Shown: positions 45,701 through 59,400 of the stretch, in pieces | Layout of the letters: each line of letters opens with the position of its first letter | Position numbering within the stretch: position 1 is the first letter of the stretch | Origin: Drosophila pseudoobscura | Taxonomy: Eukaryota; Arthropoda; Insecta; Diptera; Drosophilidae | Reading direction: 5' to 3' | NCBI RefSeq assembly: GCF_009870125.1 | Contig: NC_046680.1 | Span: forward strand, 5,704,001-5,768,000 | DNA length: 64,000 nt | Position numbers and translations under genes: made by a program | Notes under the pieces: model-generated | What the model saw: the letters and a program-made list of their open reading frames with translations, nothing else | What the model was told of the DNA's origin: nothing | Databases searched by the model: none

Positions 45701-48700
45701 CTGCATCGAGAACGTGAACGAACAACAACAATATCTTGTTGAATCACTGGCCACAACAACAACAGCAACAGCAACAAAAAACAAAGAGAGAAGAAAAAAA
45801 GGGAAAAAGTTGCAGTGGGGAGAGTCTGAGGCGGAGGCTTAAACTCCTTAATGTCGTCCGATAGTGTACCCTTTCAACGGTATTACGTTTCGGGATTGCC
45901 AGACATTGATTGATCCACTCTATCAAAAAGCCATAAACCTTATGGGAGTCAAAGAAATCGCCAAAAGAAATATGCCATCGAATGGGTCGATAGACAGAGT
46001 GCAGCTGAAAGATGGGAGTTTCAATGTTTGGATCCACTATAATACCTCATTATAGATAACATATTTCGGTAATTAATATTCACTCTCTAGTGGCTGATAT
46101 TTCTCGATATTCACTGATATTCTTCGATTATTATTCCAGCATATTCCTTCGATATCTCATGTACGGCGATAACTAATTTTCTGTAATTGATATTCTTCGA
46201 TATTCTTTGATGATAAACGATGTGCCCCAATACTCTTATTGATATTCCTCACAGATTGATGTCATTCGATAACTAAACTATTCGATAATTGATATTATTT
46301 GATAATATTTTACGTTACGTTCCACATTATTCGAAATAGTTTCTTATTCCCAAAATATGTTGAAAGTTCTTTAGCTCTTTTTCCACCAAAAACAGCAACC
46401 GATAGTGTTCTTTGCGATTATATCGGAGCCCATTCAGTAAAGGAATTTCCAATTTCCCATTAAAAAGCTGAGTTTTATTCAATCGCTGATTTGCATCCAA
46501 TATCTGCGATTCATTCGATATTACACCTGAAAATTCTCCATTCCCCGAATGAATATTCCAACCGATCAATCGACTGTGCTGCACAAATTGAATGGGGAAA
46601 CATATGGAGCTGGAAAGTTCACTCGAGAACACAAAAGACGGAAGGCAAAAGATGGGAGAAGGGAGGGGCACACAAGGAGTTGAGTCCTGCTGCTGGCATC
46701 CTGGTCATTTCTGTGTCTGAAGGACGGCCAGGGGGCCAGAGAGAGATGGAGATACGAGTGGAGCTGGATGGTTTTAATATGTTCTCGAGGCTGATTCAAT
46801 TACGTGGACACTGCTACCGTTGCAGCTCCTCTGCACCGCTGCTGCCATGCCCCCTCCACATGTGCGGGGGGGGTTTTTTTTTTGCTGCTGTTGTTTGTTT
46901 TTTAATGAGCAGCGACTGCGGAGAAGAGACTTGTCAAGTGCAGCCTCGCTGGGAGAACAAAAACTTTGTGGCTTACCCCCGAAGTTAACCGCAGAATCGC
47001 TTCGGGCTGTGTATCTGACAGATGTCCCTCAGTCAACACTCTAACCACGACCCCGACCCCGACCCCCATCTCCACCTCGAACCCGCACATCTTCTCTGTG
47101 TATCTCTGTATCTTTCCTGTTTAAGGACTCGCCCTGGCCTGAAAAGAGTTGGCGGCGGAGTGTCTTCCTTTGGGTCACGTTTTTCCATTATTTTCAAATT
47201 TTCCCTTGCGCCCTTTGCTTTTTGTTTGACAATTTGTTGGGGCTCGTAACATGTTTTATGCGATGATAAATGATAATAAATACTAATAGAGTATTATGTG
47301 GCTGTGCTCGTAATCCAAACAAATTGAAGAAAAGAAGTGCTCTCCTGAAAGGAATTAACATCATTGATGTGGTCTTCTGTATTGGGAATGGGGAATGGGA
47401 ATGGGAATGGGGTGTGTGCCCCCCTTTCTCAGTTTGAGAGGCACTTGAAAAGAGAGCAAGTGAGGGGAGGAGAGGGACCGCTGCAGATGCAATTTGAATT
47501 GAATATCTCAATTCTCATCCAATTATCCCATTCTGTAGTGTTTTCTGTGTGATTTATGCCACTCGAGTGTGGAACCAGATGGAACAGATCAACGCTCCCT
47601 TAATGCCCACAGAAAGATGAGGGATACGAGTACACCCCACCACCCCACCTCCCCACCTCCCCTCCTCCCCACCTCCCTCTTTTATATTGAAAATAATTAC
47701 AGACAAGGAAGACAAATGAAAATTATATTGTTTCCTGGAGTGGAGGGCAGAGGCACTCTACCACTTAGCTAATGAAAAAAAAGATAGTCCCATGGACAAG
47801 GCGGAAGGGGGAGGGGGTGGGGGGGAGTAGCCGCGACCGAACTGTGACGGAAAATTCCCTTCCATTCCAGCCATCGGCCATGGCCCACTCTCTAATCAGG
47901 CAAGGCTCTGGCTTGGGTATCCGTGTCCCTACCAAGGGCTAATTTCGACGGCCAGTCTCCGACAAGGACCAAGCAGTGGATGGCCGTATAGTAAGGGCAG
48001 TTTACGGCAGGCAACTCCGTTTAACATCCGCTTTTATGGCAATTTGATAGCTGCAAGACGGCTCCTCTAATAACTGCCCGGAGATGGACACAGGACACTG
48101 GACAGTGGACACTGGAAACTGGACAGTGGGATGCGTGGGGGAAAACTTCACTGAGAAAACGGAGAAACTTAATTGAAAAGTTCGATGGGAGGTGGGCGGA
48201 AGGGGGGCAAATGGAGAGCACTCCTCGAAAGTTTATTGCAATCCCTAACAAATATTTAACACATTTCTATGGGGTTTCGGAATTGCATCCCAATAGAATG
48301 CAGGGACACGCGTGTGCTCCAAGGCCAGGTGTGGCCAATAAAAGGGATCGTTCTTAAGGTATTTCCCAAAGCCTATCTTAAAAGGTTTCCTTTCCTTTGA
48401 AGCCAAATTTGCGCACAAATCGACGATTGTTTCATTCGATATCGATAATTAGTCCCTTAAGCTGGCATCGATTAAATAATCTTCGACTTGGTGGAGCCAC
48501 TGTAAGGAGCCAGCAATGGGGCCTTGTAGCTGCGCCTAAAATCTGTTGCAATGCCACTGTTCGCCCCCCCCCCCCACTCGGTGCCACCTGCGTTGATTAC
48601 ACAAAGGAACAGAGCTGAAAGGAGTCTGGTCCGGGCAACATTGTGCGGAGACATGCCGCAGAGCGGAATGACGATGTTCCTGTTTATGCAACCTGCCACC

Positions 48701-51700
48701 GCCTGTCGTGGCAACAGCGTTCTTCATGCTTCGCCACCCCAGGATGATGTCTGGCCGAATTCGTACTTTCTTCAAGAAGGTCTCTGCTTTCTTCTTTTTT
48801 TCCATTTTTGCCTTCGTTTATTGCATGGCAAAGTTTTGCAATAATTTTTTATTTACTTGACTTGCACTCGTCCCCCCTCGTCCCTCGACCCTCGACCCTC
48901 GACCCTCGCCCCTCCCCCTGCTGGCTGTAGTTTTTTGATTGCCTGCAGAAATGGCCAAATGGCAAATACGGCTAGTAGCGGCAACAATTTCCTCTCTTTT
49001 ACTGGATAGTTTTTCACCGTGCGAATCGAGAAAACTTTGCCACTTAAAATATGCGTGCCCCTTACGCCCCCACCCCCCCATACCCACGCGCTTTTCGAAT
49101 AATTTCAAGCTTTTTTAATGGGGTAAAAACTAGGAAAAACTTGGTCAGCCAATTTAAAAGTCATTGGAATACGTTTTAGAACTCTCTCTCTCTCTCTCTC
49201 TCTCTGTCCCCCTAAAGCAGAAAGAGATCTAGGGGATAAATGTGCAACCAATAAGGTATTTATTTGTTAACGAAAGAGAAACAAATCAATCTGTGCTGTG
49301 TACTGCATGTCGTATACGTAATTTAAAGTGGTTATGCATTGCGTATGTGTACGTGTCAACAACATAATGAAAATAACCACAAAACAAAGCAAAACAAAAC
49401 AAAATAGAACAATTCAATTACTTTCTCCTGTACTGAATTTCATTCGATTTGAGAATGGTTTTCGAATCAGTTATGAAAGAGATAGAGAGAGAGAGAGAGA
49501 GAGAGAGTGAGAATGAATGTGTGAACGAATTGATTGGCATTGGATGTGCCATGTGATACCCCTTGAGGATTGTTCCCTTTGGGTCTTTCGACATCCTCGC
49601 TGGGCGATTGGGCGAGCCCTTTTCAGTGCTTGCTACCCTGCAATTGGAGTGTGTTGAACTATCGATTGATGTGTGCTGCTGCCTCCTCTTGTACGACACG
49701 GAGAACATGACAATCACTGACACGACGACAACATGCCGCAACACATCCTTGTCCCGCCACTCCCTCCTTCGACTGGGATTTTTAGGGAAATCAATGACCA
49801 TGGCCAGAATTACAAAGAAAATCATTTAAAAGCCTTGGCTGCTTGGATCCAGATTGAGAGTCATTCGCCTGGCAGTAACCTGTGGCAGCAACAACAACAA
49901 CAACAACAACAACAGCAACAACAACAGCTAAGGAAGATTGATGATTATTTATATATGCACATATATAAATCATAGTTTGCTGCTGCCAGCCAGATAGCCA
50001 GGGAAAATGCAGCAATAAAACAACTTTCGGGCCACAACTAGAAAATTGTATTTATAAACATTTATGAAGCAGATTTCACCCCGTCGAGGGGCGAGGAGGG
50101 GAGACGAGACGAGACCAGAGCAGACCAGACCAGACCAGACGAGACGATGATGATGAAGGGCTGCCGAGAGAAGGCCAACATCAAGTGCTTTTAGCCAAAA
50201 CTCCAAGTGAAGCTCCAAACTTCAGGCGTCCCACTCCCCAAAGGAAGGCGAAACTTTTTTGGATGGCTTGAAAATGGGCAGGATGTGCAGGATGTGCAGG
50301 ATGAACACAGTTCCATTTGTCTAGAGTTTGGCGCTAGTTTTGCTTTGCATACTTTATGCGAAATGAAAAATGTATATTGATCTATCTGTTTTATGGTTGG
50401 AATGGAAGGATCCACTAAATAGTAAATACTGGAACCTAAATCTGTAAAGGTACACTTAGGAACTGCAAACAACATGCATGTCATGTGCATGATGCGGAGC
50501 ATTGAGGGTGGCTCGAATGCTTAAAAAGCAGAGCAGCAGCAGAGGACCCTCCACAAGGGAGGCACTTTCACCCTTGAATATTTTTCAAGAATTTCACTTC
50601 AATTTCAATTTGGTATTGGAGCTCCATGCCACGGTTTACCCCAGATAAAAAGCCATTCAAAAGAGCAGTTGAACATTCAGTTGACCTTAGAAAACTTTTG
50701 GTTTTATTGCACTTTGCCCCCGCCCCCTGCATTTTCGCTGAAGCATCCTTCCAGCCCAGGAATCGTGGAGTGCCGCGGAAATAGTCGTATTATTTCCACT
50801 GCTGCCGCGTTGGCAACTCCTTGATTAGGATTATTAAAATTAAATAGGAAAAGAGCGCAGCAGCTCTTTCATAAAATCAGTTTTCGAGCATTGGGTTTCC
50901 CCCCTCTTCACCCGCTACTCCCCCGCGTTTTCCCCTCTGCTACCCGTCGCGGCTCATTAAAGACGCTTTTTTCTTGGCCTTTTTTGCACAGAAGAAAAAC
51001 AGACAGCGAGAGAGTGGGAGGGGGCTGGAGGGCTGTAGAAGAGCTCTTTTAAATATTTGCTACAAAGTTTTCTCTCGACTGCAAAAAGGGAAACTTTTGG
51101 CCACCCCTCCCGCCCCTCGAGAGGCGTTGATGATGCTGCAACTTTTTATGGCTCCGTCCGCCCGGTGGAGGGCCCAGGAAGGGAGGGGAATATCTCAATT
51201 TTCTGGTTCATGGAAGGAGAGAAGGGCAGAGGGCAGAGGGATTAGCCTTCCACATAAATCTGCTGAAATATTTCTATGCAAATTGAATAATACTTATAAA
51301 TGCAGCATGGAAATAAATTTAAAATTTGCCCAATATCGTGTAAAGTATGTGGGATCTGTGTGTTGCATGCAACATTTAATGATGAAAATACCCTTTGCGG
51401 CGGGGCATGTACTCCTGAAACTTGTATGTGTTTCCGTTTTAACATTGTTTGTTTTTTTGTTACTTTATGCCTTTGTTTTTGTTCTTGTTTTTGTTCTTGT
51501 TTTGTTCTGGCTTGATTTGGCTTTTAGTAGTTGCAGCCACGCCTTCCGCCGCCCCTTCTTTGTGTGAAGCATGCAATAAACTCGATTAAAGTGCCCGAGG
51601 GAACATACGGCCCGGCAAAAAGCGGAGTGGACAAGCCCGAAAGTGCCCGGCAAAAGCAGCAGCAGCAGCAGCAAGGCAGAGCAAAGTCCAGTGTTCAAAA

Positions 51701-53383
51701 CGGACAAACAACGGTTGATGCCGGACAAGAGCCTGTGCCACAGGGAGGACATGCCGCACGCGGGGGCAGGGCCTTGGGGCAGCCCTACATTGTCTGCTCG
51801 ACATTTGCCACTCAGGCTGCTGCGATTCCCTGGTGCATTTAAAGTACATTTATGTCAATCACGCTCATTATGCGCACATCAGTGCATTAAATAATACAGA
51901 AAGGGGAATCAACAGAGAGAGACAGAGAGACCGAGAGAGAGAGAGAGACCAGCAGAAGGACAGCACACAAAGGGAAAGAGAGAGAGTGAAATGAATGATG
52001 ATGAAAATTGAGACCTCAGTGCAAGGAAGTCGTCGTGCCACCGGAAGCCAACGCCGGCCATATTTGTGTGTACATCCAGATGCTGCCCCACCGGATGCAA
52101 CTCTGGCTTTCCGCCCCCTTGCTGGCGGCCATGGAATGTTGTTTGTTGACCATCGCTGAGCGGAAATCTGTGCTGGCTTTGTCACCTTTTTTATGCCTTT
52201 TCCTCAGTTTGGGTTTCATTTTGATTCGCGTGTCGGCGACGGAAAAACGCTATTATAAAATGAATTTTCAGCAGGAAATTTATTCAGGACTGGCTAAAAG
52301 GGGAAAACGACACATCCTTTGTAAAACGCTTTTTCATCGCATCGATTCTCAAAGAAGCGGGGCAACAAGCCCCAAGGGGGAGGGGGTGGGTACAAATGTT
52401 GCGCTCATTAAAATTCCACCATAAAAAATGTCTTGCGATTTCGTGAATAATATCTCTGCTCTACAGAATGGAGTGCGAATGTTCCGCAGAGAATCATTAA
52501 AACCGGGCTAAAGTATATATATTTACCCGTACATAAATGGTAGAAGCCAAGGAGTGAAAGCCGAGGAGAGAGTGGGAGCGGGAGTGGGGGATGTGTGAAA
52601 ATGTTTACGACATTCCTGGACTCAATTTGATGTGGAAAGTGCCACGGAGGCATTATTCTCAATCGTTAAAATTGTTGCCAAATTGTGTGGCTTGTCTGAC
52701 AATTATTCTGAACGCCTTTCCATGTTTTGCAACACTTAACGGCAGGCAGACTTTGTCCCCGTCTTGGAGGAAATCGATGAAAGCTCTTCGATTTCATAGC
52801 GAGTGTCCATGGGCGAATGAATCCTTAATATCACCTTAGGGTGGGGGTGTGGGTATAATGTCCTTCCATCAAGTAGTATGTAGGTATATGCATACGGACG
52901 GACCCTTCATCAGTCGAATAACCTACATATTGCAGCTGCCCCACAATCCTGAACTGTGGGTGCCAGTTCAACCTCAAACTTTGGCTGCAATCTGTGGCGT
53001 CTCTGGGCGCATGCCACGACTGTCATGGCAACGGCAGCAGCAACAAACACAATAGCAGTAGCTATGATGACAGGCCATTGTTGCTTGTTGTTGCATGCCC
53101 CACGGCTGTGGCACGTACACTCCTGGCAACTGTCAGCGCGTCATTCAGAGCGCTAATTAAGTGAAAAACAGTGTTGCACACCAAGTTATGCACACACACA
53201 CATACACGCATATTTTGACCCAAAAACAAACAACAACAACAACAAAAAAGGAAAAAAAAAACGAAAAGAAAATCCTGCAAAGTTGTTGACTAACAACAAG
53301 GACTCCATCGGAGGAAGCGCCGGATGAGATGAGAAGAGAGGTAAAGTGAAGAGAGGAGTATTCCATGAAGCTGATGCTCTCGC

Positions 53384-53437
<54 letters not shown>

Positions 53438-56400
53438 GGGCAAATTTTCCGCGTGCGCCGACATAAATCGCAGCCCCGGCGGCATCGGCGGCGTCGACAA
53501 ATGCAAATTTAGCTTCGAGCCCAAAAGGCGCTTAACCCGATTTCGCTGCTCTACTGCCCCCTGCCCCCTGCCCCCTAAGCTCTTCTCTCTCGCGCTATAT
53601 TTTTGATGGAAAACAAGCAGAAACACAGGCGAGGGCAGAGCCAGAGGCATAAATATGCAAAGCAGCGACAGAGGCCAGAGCAGAGGCAGTACCTACCCCA
53701 GAGGCGGGGCAGCGACGGACTTGATCGGAAGCAGAGAAAAAGCAAGAGCTTAAGCACCCGAAGAGCCCGAAGCAGAGTTAGAGTAGAGCCGAGGCAGAGG
53801 CAGCGTAGATCCGAAGCAGAGGCAGCCTAGACCCGAAGCAGAGGCAGCCTAGACCCGAAGCAAAGGCTGATAAGCACCAACGAAGAGAGCAAGCAGCTTA
53901 AGAGAGGGAGAGGCGAAGCGTAGGAAGTTTAGAGCCTAAGCAGAAGCTAAGAAAAGCTTAGTCCAAGGTGAATTGAAGGTGAGCCATCACTTCCAGAAAG
54001 CGATCTCATTTGAGTTTGTGTGGGTGCACAGAGTGAGCGAGGAAGGCAACTCGGGAGAGGGATAAAGAGAGAGCGAAGTTCAAGCAAACATTTTTCAAGT
54101 TTTTGCAAGGTGAAGCTCGTGCAATGTTATCTGCTCTAAAAAAAAAAAACAAAACAGAAAAACAACACATTCCATGCGACAAGAGAGCCATCAAATTAGA
54201 TTTAAGAAAACCCTGAACGGGCCAGAAACTGAACCTGAACTCGAACGCAAAGACCAGACCTTGAGCAAACGGGAAATAAAGCGACGGCACGTCCCGGTAG
54301 CGAGAGGCAGAGGACACTCCAACGAGAGTCAATTAAAATTTCTATTTGATTTGGCAAATGTCAGTGGCAGGCAGGCAGGCGGCTGGCAGACATCCGGATA
54401 GCAGCAGCGAACAGTGGAAGTCCTGGCTGTACAGCTGGCCACCCATCCACCCACCTTGGCAATTTTCCCTACCCGAGCACCACCAGTCTTCCCGCGCGGC
54501 TCCCCCGCCCCCACAGACAGGGCTGACCAAATGCCAACAGCAGACCAGACAGATAAGAGCAGCTCGAAATTGGCTACAGGTAGACAGAGTAAACAGAGCA
54601 AAGCAGTGCAGAGCAGTGTAGAGCAGTGCAGAGCAGTGTACAGCAGTGCAGAGCAGAGCAGAGTCCGAGATGTTCTCAGCCGGGATTTCTCTTCAATTTC
54701 AGTATTTTTTACCTCCAAGAGACAAGAAGCAGGAGGAGCAGCTGGGGGCTGGGGCTGTAGAGAGAAAGCGTATTTCGTTAATTATTTATGGAATTTCGCA
54801 TTTTCCGGAACATCCCCGACACAAACGGAGGGTGCACGAGCGAGGATGTCAGGTAAACGAACTCAATGGCCAAGGCGGCAGCGGCAGCGGCAGCGGCAGC
54901 CATTGCAAAAGATGAGCTTAAACGAAAACAAACTGAAATTGAGTGCACCAGTGAATGGCAGCAGAAGGCGTGTCAGCGTCGATGTCGGAGTCACAGTCTG
55001 GTGGCACGACAGGAGCAAGTGCAGTTCCCTGCTCAGGACTGTACTTGGCCAGGCATTATTTTCATAAATCTCATGTGGAACAAGCACTAAAAACTAGAAA
55101 CTAAATCGGAATAAAAAGAGGCGTAAAACTAATTTCGAACAGTGCAAAAGCCGCTAAGCGAAATTGCAGCATTTCATAATTTATGGGGTCATGCAAGCAT
55201 GCACACAGATACACTCGCACACCAGGACCAGGACATAAAAAAAAGCTATAACAAAAGGAGAATCGCAGGCGAAATTTATGACTTGTGGTTGTGCTACCTG
55301 CCACATGAATTTCTCTCCCTCATACACGGAAATATGTAGGTTATGTGGATGCGATAAAAACTTTCTCTGGCGCTAAAACATTCGCCCCGAAAAGTATGCT
55401 GCAATAAAGCGGATTCCAGTGGATATAAACTGAAATATTTGAAGATCAGCCGCCTGATAGATGTGCATACACGGTGAAGGGCCAAAAAGCCAACCAACAA
55501 ATAAGCATAAACAAGGAATAAAACAACTAGAAGATGCAGCAGCGTTGATTCCATTTGATTCCCTAGTCGTTGATTCGCTTTACAAATTTCCCATAAGCGA
55601 AGGGACACACGTGACGAATGGAAGTATTGCATAAATTCCCACAGAACTAATTTAATTTGCAATGCTGTCAGGCACAGCCAATTTCAGGAACTTGTTAAAT
55701 ATTTTCCCTCGCCCCAATCGAAGAAAAGTTCAATATCGACTGAGAATATGCACAAGTTGCATTGGAAATATATTTGCCTGGTGTACCACCTGCTCGGAAT
55801 CGTGGGATCTGCCAGTCCTGAACAACCGGAGGTAGACTGCACGGTGAATGGAACATTGGCCTTATGTCCCAGCCCCTGTCCGGAAACCTGTGAGTTTCTG
55901 AGTGAAACCTGCACGAACGAGTGCGGTGGACCCTGTGTGTGCAAGGAGGGTTACATTATCGACGGTGATCTCAGGATCTGTGTCCTAAGATCGGATTGTC
56001 CCGCGGAACTGAGGCAGACGACGATACCCCTGCACTATCCCGTGAATATCAAATATTTCGGATCGTATTTAATCCACAACGATTCTACGGACTATAAAAG
56101 CTGGGAAGTGCGGATACGCACGATTCGAAAACCCATCGCATTGAATGAAGACTAGTCTGTTGGAAGTGTTTGTTGGTATATTTTTTATGAGGGAAGGAGT
56201 TTTGTTTTCTAATTTAGATCGCTATTAGCCGCCTGCTGGTGGATCCGCTAGTCTGCTTGTTGTTGTTGTTGTTGGTGGACTCTTTTTTGTCGGCCTGGGT
56301 TTTGTCTTTGTTGGACTGTTTCCTTTGTCCCTGGCGCTTGTTGTTGCCCGTTCGCCGTTTGTTGCCCTGTCGCCTGGAGACGTTCGGTCTGCGCTGTCCC

Positions 56401-59400
56401 CGTCGGCCCCGTCCGCGTCCACCACGTCCTCCGCGTCCTCCGCGTCTGCCGCAACGGCGATTGCCAGCGCGTTTGCGGTTCTTGCGTCCTCCGCGACGGC
56501 TGCCACGCCGACGGGCGCGTGCCTCGGGGCGCACCAGCTCTAGGACCTGCTCTACCACTTCGTTGGCATCCTCCTCATCGATGGCATCTTCATCGGGGCC
56601 TTGGAGCTCATTTGCCGCCTCCTCCACCAACTCCTCCTGCTCCTGCTCTTGGTCCTGGTCTGGCTCATTGGGATTGTCCAGCGCCTGGTCCTCCTGCTCC
56701 TCGTTGGGATCCTCTTCGTGCTCGCGGATATCATCAGCATCTTGATCATGCTGATCATCATCCTCATCCTCGATCGCATCGTTGGCATAGTACAGAGCAT
56801 TCAGGGGAGCCTGCTCCTTGCTGGGCCTCGCCTGAATGGTCCTCTGCCTCTGTCTGGCCGCTGGCTTGGCCCAGCTGCCCGTGCCGATGCTGAGCAGTGC
56901 CACCAGGGCACACAGTGTGATCCACTTGAGAGACATGCTGTTGGTGAGTTCGTTGTGTGGCTTCTCTGGCACTGGGCCATGGCTTTTATGCGATGCTTCT
57001 GGCCCAAAAGAAGCCCCCTTCCCCCTGCCCCCTGCCGCCTGCCACCGGCTGCCGTTGCTGCCACTGTGCTGCTGTGTCAACATTTGATGATGATTTCTGT
57101 TTGTTTTGGGAAAGTTGTTGGCTCTCTGAACCCCCCTCCAAAAAAGTTGTCCAACACCTTCTTATTTATGCTCTAAGCAAATTTAAATTAGTTTTTTATT
57201 GTTTAACCTCTGACGCCCCCACCCCCACCCCCAGCCCCACCCTCCGGCAGGAGTGCCACGCTCCCGGGGGCTCTAATGATGCAATGCCCCAAAGTCACGT
57301 ACTTCAACTTGGCCGACAGTTGGCTGACATTCTGGTTGTTCTTTCTGGCTGATGTTTAATGTTTAATTGTGGGCACGTACTGCCACGTACCACGGGGTGG
57401 CAGCAACTGCATAAACATTGGAATAATTTCAAAACACTACCAGGGGCCGAGGTGGGGACACAGAGGTGGCGCGGGGGAGAGGCTGAGTGGAATATTAAAT
57501 TGGGAAAAACACTATTTGGAGGCTCATCGCATTCGCAAGTCTGGGGCTTCCGCATTAGCGAAAAGCCCATGGAAAATGTGTTGTTGTTTGTGTTTGGGAG
57601 TGAAATTCGAATCATTTCGGAATAAATTATAGACAAACAAAAAATAGCAACATGGTTTGGGCAATTGATTCGATTTCCAAGTAGAAAAACGAGTCTCTTG
57701 CCATTGATTGATGAATATTTGAATTTAATTATGGGTTTGCCATCAGTCGCTATGCTAATTATTCGCATCGTTTCAATTAAATTTGGGCAAAAGCCTTCTG
57801 CAAGTACATGCAATGCACACAATTCGTCCTTTAAATGGTTCTCATCCATTGGATTGATTGAATCTATTGCCAGAACTCGAACTCCTGTGTGTGTCCTCGT
57901 TCTGCCTGTAATTCCTGCAGTTTTCTCATATCGCTCTCAGCAGTGAGTGACCATTATTCCATCATCTGTGTGATTGCATTTCCCATCCTTGGGCCTGGGT
58001 CGTTGCCTGCATACCGATTTGATGTTAGAGCGGCTCCGATGAAAGCCACAAAAACCCCACTCCTCTCTCCCTATTCCTCTCTGGGGACATTAGCAGCAGG
58101 TGATTGGTTTATTATGGGTTTTCCTCTGTTTGCATGGCAGCTTTTTTGGGAACCATTGCCTGTCTGATGCCCTAATGACAGGTGCAGGGGAGGATGGCGG
58201 TGGCGGTGGCGATGGCGATGGTCCCCTAAAAACCCACAAAATACATGCCAGCCAAAGCACAGCATGCCCCTGCACCACGTGCCTGGGGCAGAGCCGGACC
58301 GAAGCCGGAGGGACCATGGCAAATGCAATTAGTGGCCTGGACCATTTTAGGCTCGAAATACTCGAAAATTGAAAGCCCATGAACTTTAAAGGGCAGCTCT
58401 GGCTTGAATGTCAGTGGAAGTTCGGGCGTTTGGTCTGGATTTTCGCTAGCCCTGCGGCAGGGGGCAGGCTGTAGCCGGGGCATTGTGGCGGCCACTTCAA
58501 TCCCCACCGAATTAATGTGTACAAATCTCCCTTTGATGCACTCTGCATGAACACGAGCGTTGAAAATCGAACCACTAGACCATTTAGTTGTCAAATGAAT
58601 CGATCGAAGGACGAATCTTTCTGTGAAAGTATTCCAATGGAATGTTATGGCCAAGATTATGGAACATATAGAGATAAGATGATGGCGACAGTACCGCAGG
58701 ATCTGCAAGGGTATCTAATGCTTCGGTTTCCCTAGAAGCTAGATTTTCCTTGCCGTCGCTGCTGTCATTCCACAAAAAAGAAAGAAAAAAATAATACAAA
58801 ATACAAAACAAGGAACTTTGCGAATTGCAACAATTGCTGTTGCTGTTGCTGCTGGTTGGCCCAGAGAGCTCTTCTCTGGCATTTTTAATTTAATTTTTAT
58901 GGGCACCACGCAAGAGCCAGAGATGAAGATAGAGACAGCGACAGCGACAGAGAGCAGGAGGGAGTGTGAAAGAGCAGGGGATGGCGGGTGACATACCAGA
59001 CGACAAATTGTCGGCAAATATTAATGCAACAGATTATAATAAATGCGCCTGGCACATCGTTGTCATCCCCGCCATTTGCCAAAGTCCACACTGCTGGCAT
59101 CTCCATCTCCCCTCTCCGTCTCCCCTTTCCCTCTCCCGTCTCCCTCTCCCTTCCGGGCCAATGCCTTTGCTCGGCTCGCAATTTCAATTAAAGTGAACTG
59201 TGAATGCACTCAGAGAAAACACTCGAAACACTCACTCCTCTCCCTCCCCACCCCACACACTCACACACACTGTCGCTCTGGAAAGTTTTATAAAGTGTTG
59301 TCATCTATGCGTGTCTGCCCCTTGATACTATATCACACTTAAGAATGGCCTCGTTGTTGCACAAACGACAAAGAAGCGTTTTCCTAGCGATTTTTCCTCA

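Larger units (their letters stand above)
37442..55690 (+). other. LRP1 intron 1, third part: simple repeats, no gene seen
   Basis: Notable content: CTACCT hexamers (37448-37485), CA/CATA tracts (37798-37850), (GT)n near 38458-38478, G- or C-runs of 10-14 near 39800, 40710, 43947 and 48568, GA/CT runs near 43300, 44785, 44980, 49185 and 49480, GGGAAT repeats near 47385-47412, CCCTCGA repeats near 48880-48910, (CAA)n at 49885-49928, (CTG)16 at 53386-53433, a 22-bp minisatellite at 53767-53870, a GCAGAGCAGT decamer run near 54605-54655, and a GATATT-rich block at 46060-46290. Long open frames here are low-complexity products of these repeats. Confidence 0.5.

Noticed and set aside
53186..53650. 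Poly-Ala/poly-Leu containing frames on both strands
   Set aside because: They are translations of the (CTG)16 tract and have no other support.
56937..57083. Longer N-terminus for the nested acidic/basic protein
   Set aside because: The extra 49 residues precede a perfect signal peptide and cross the TATA-like box, so they are almost certainly upstream DNA.
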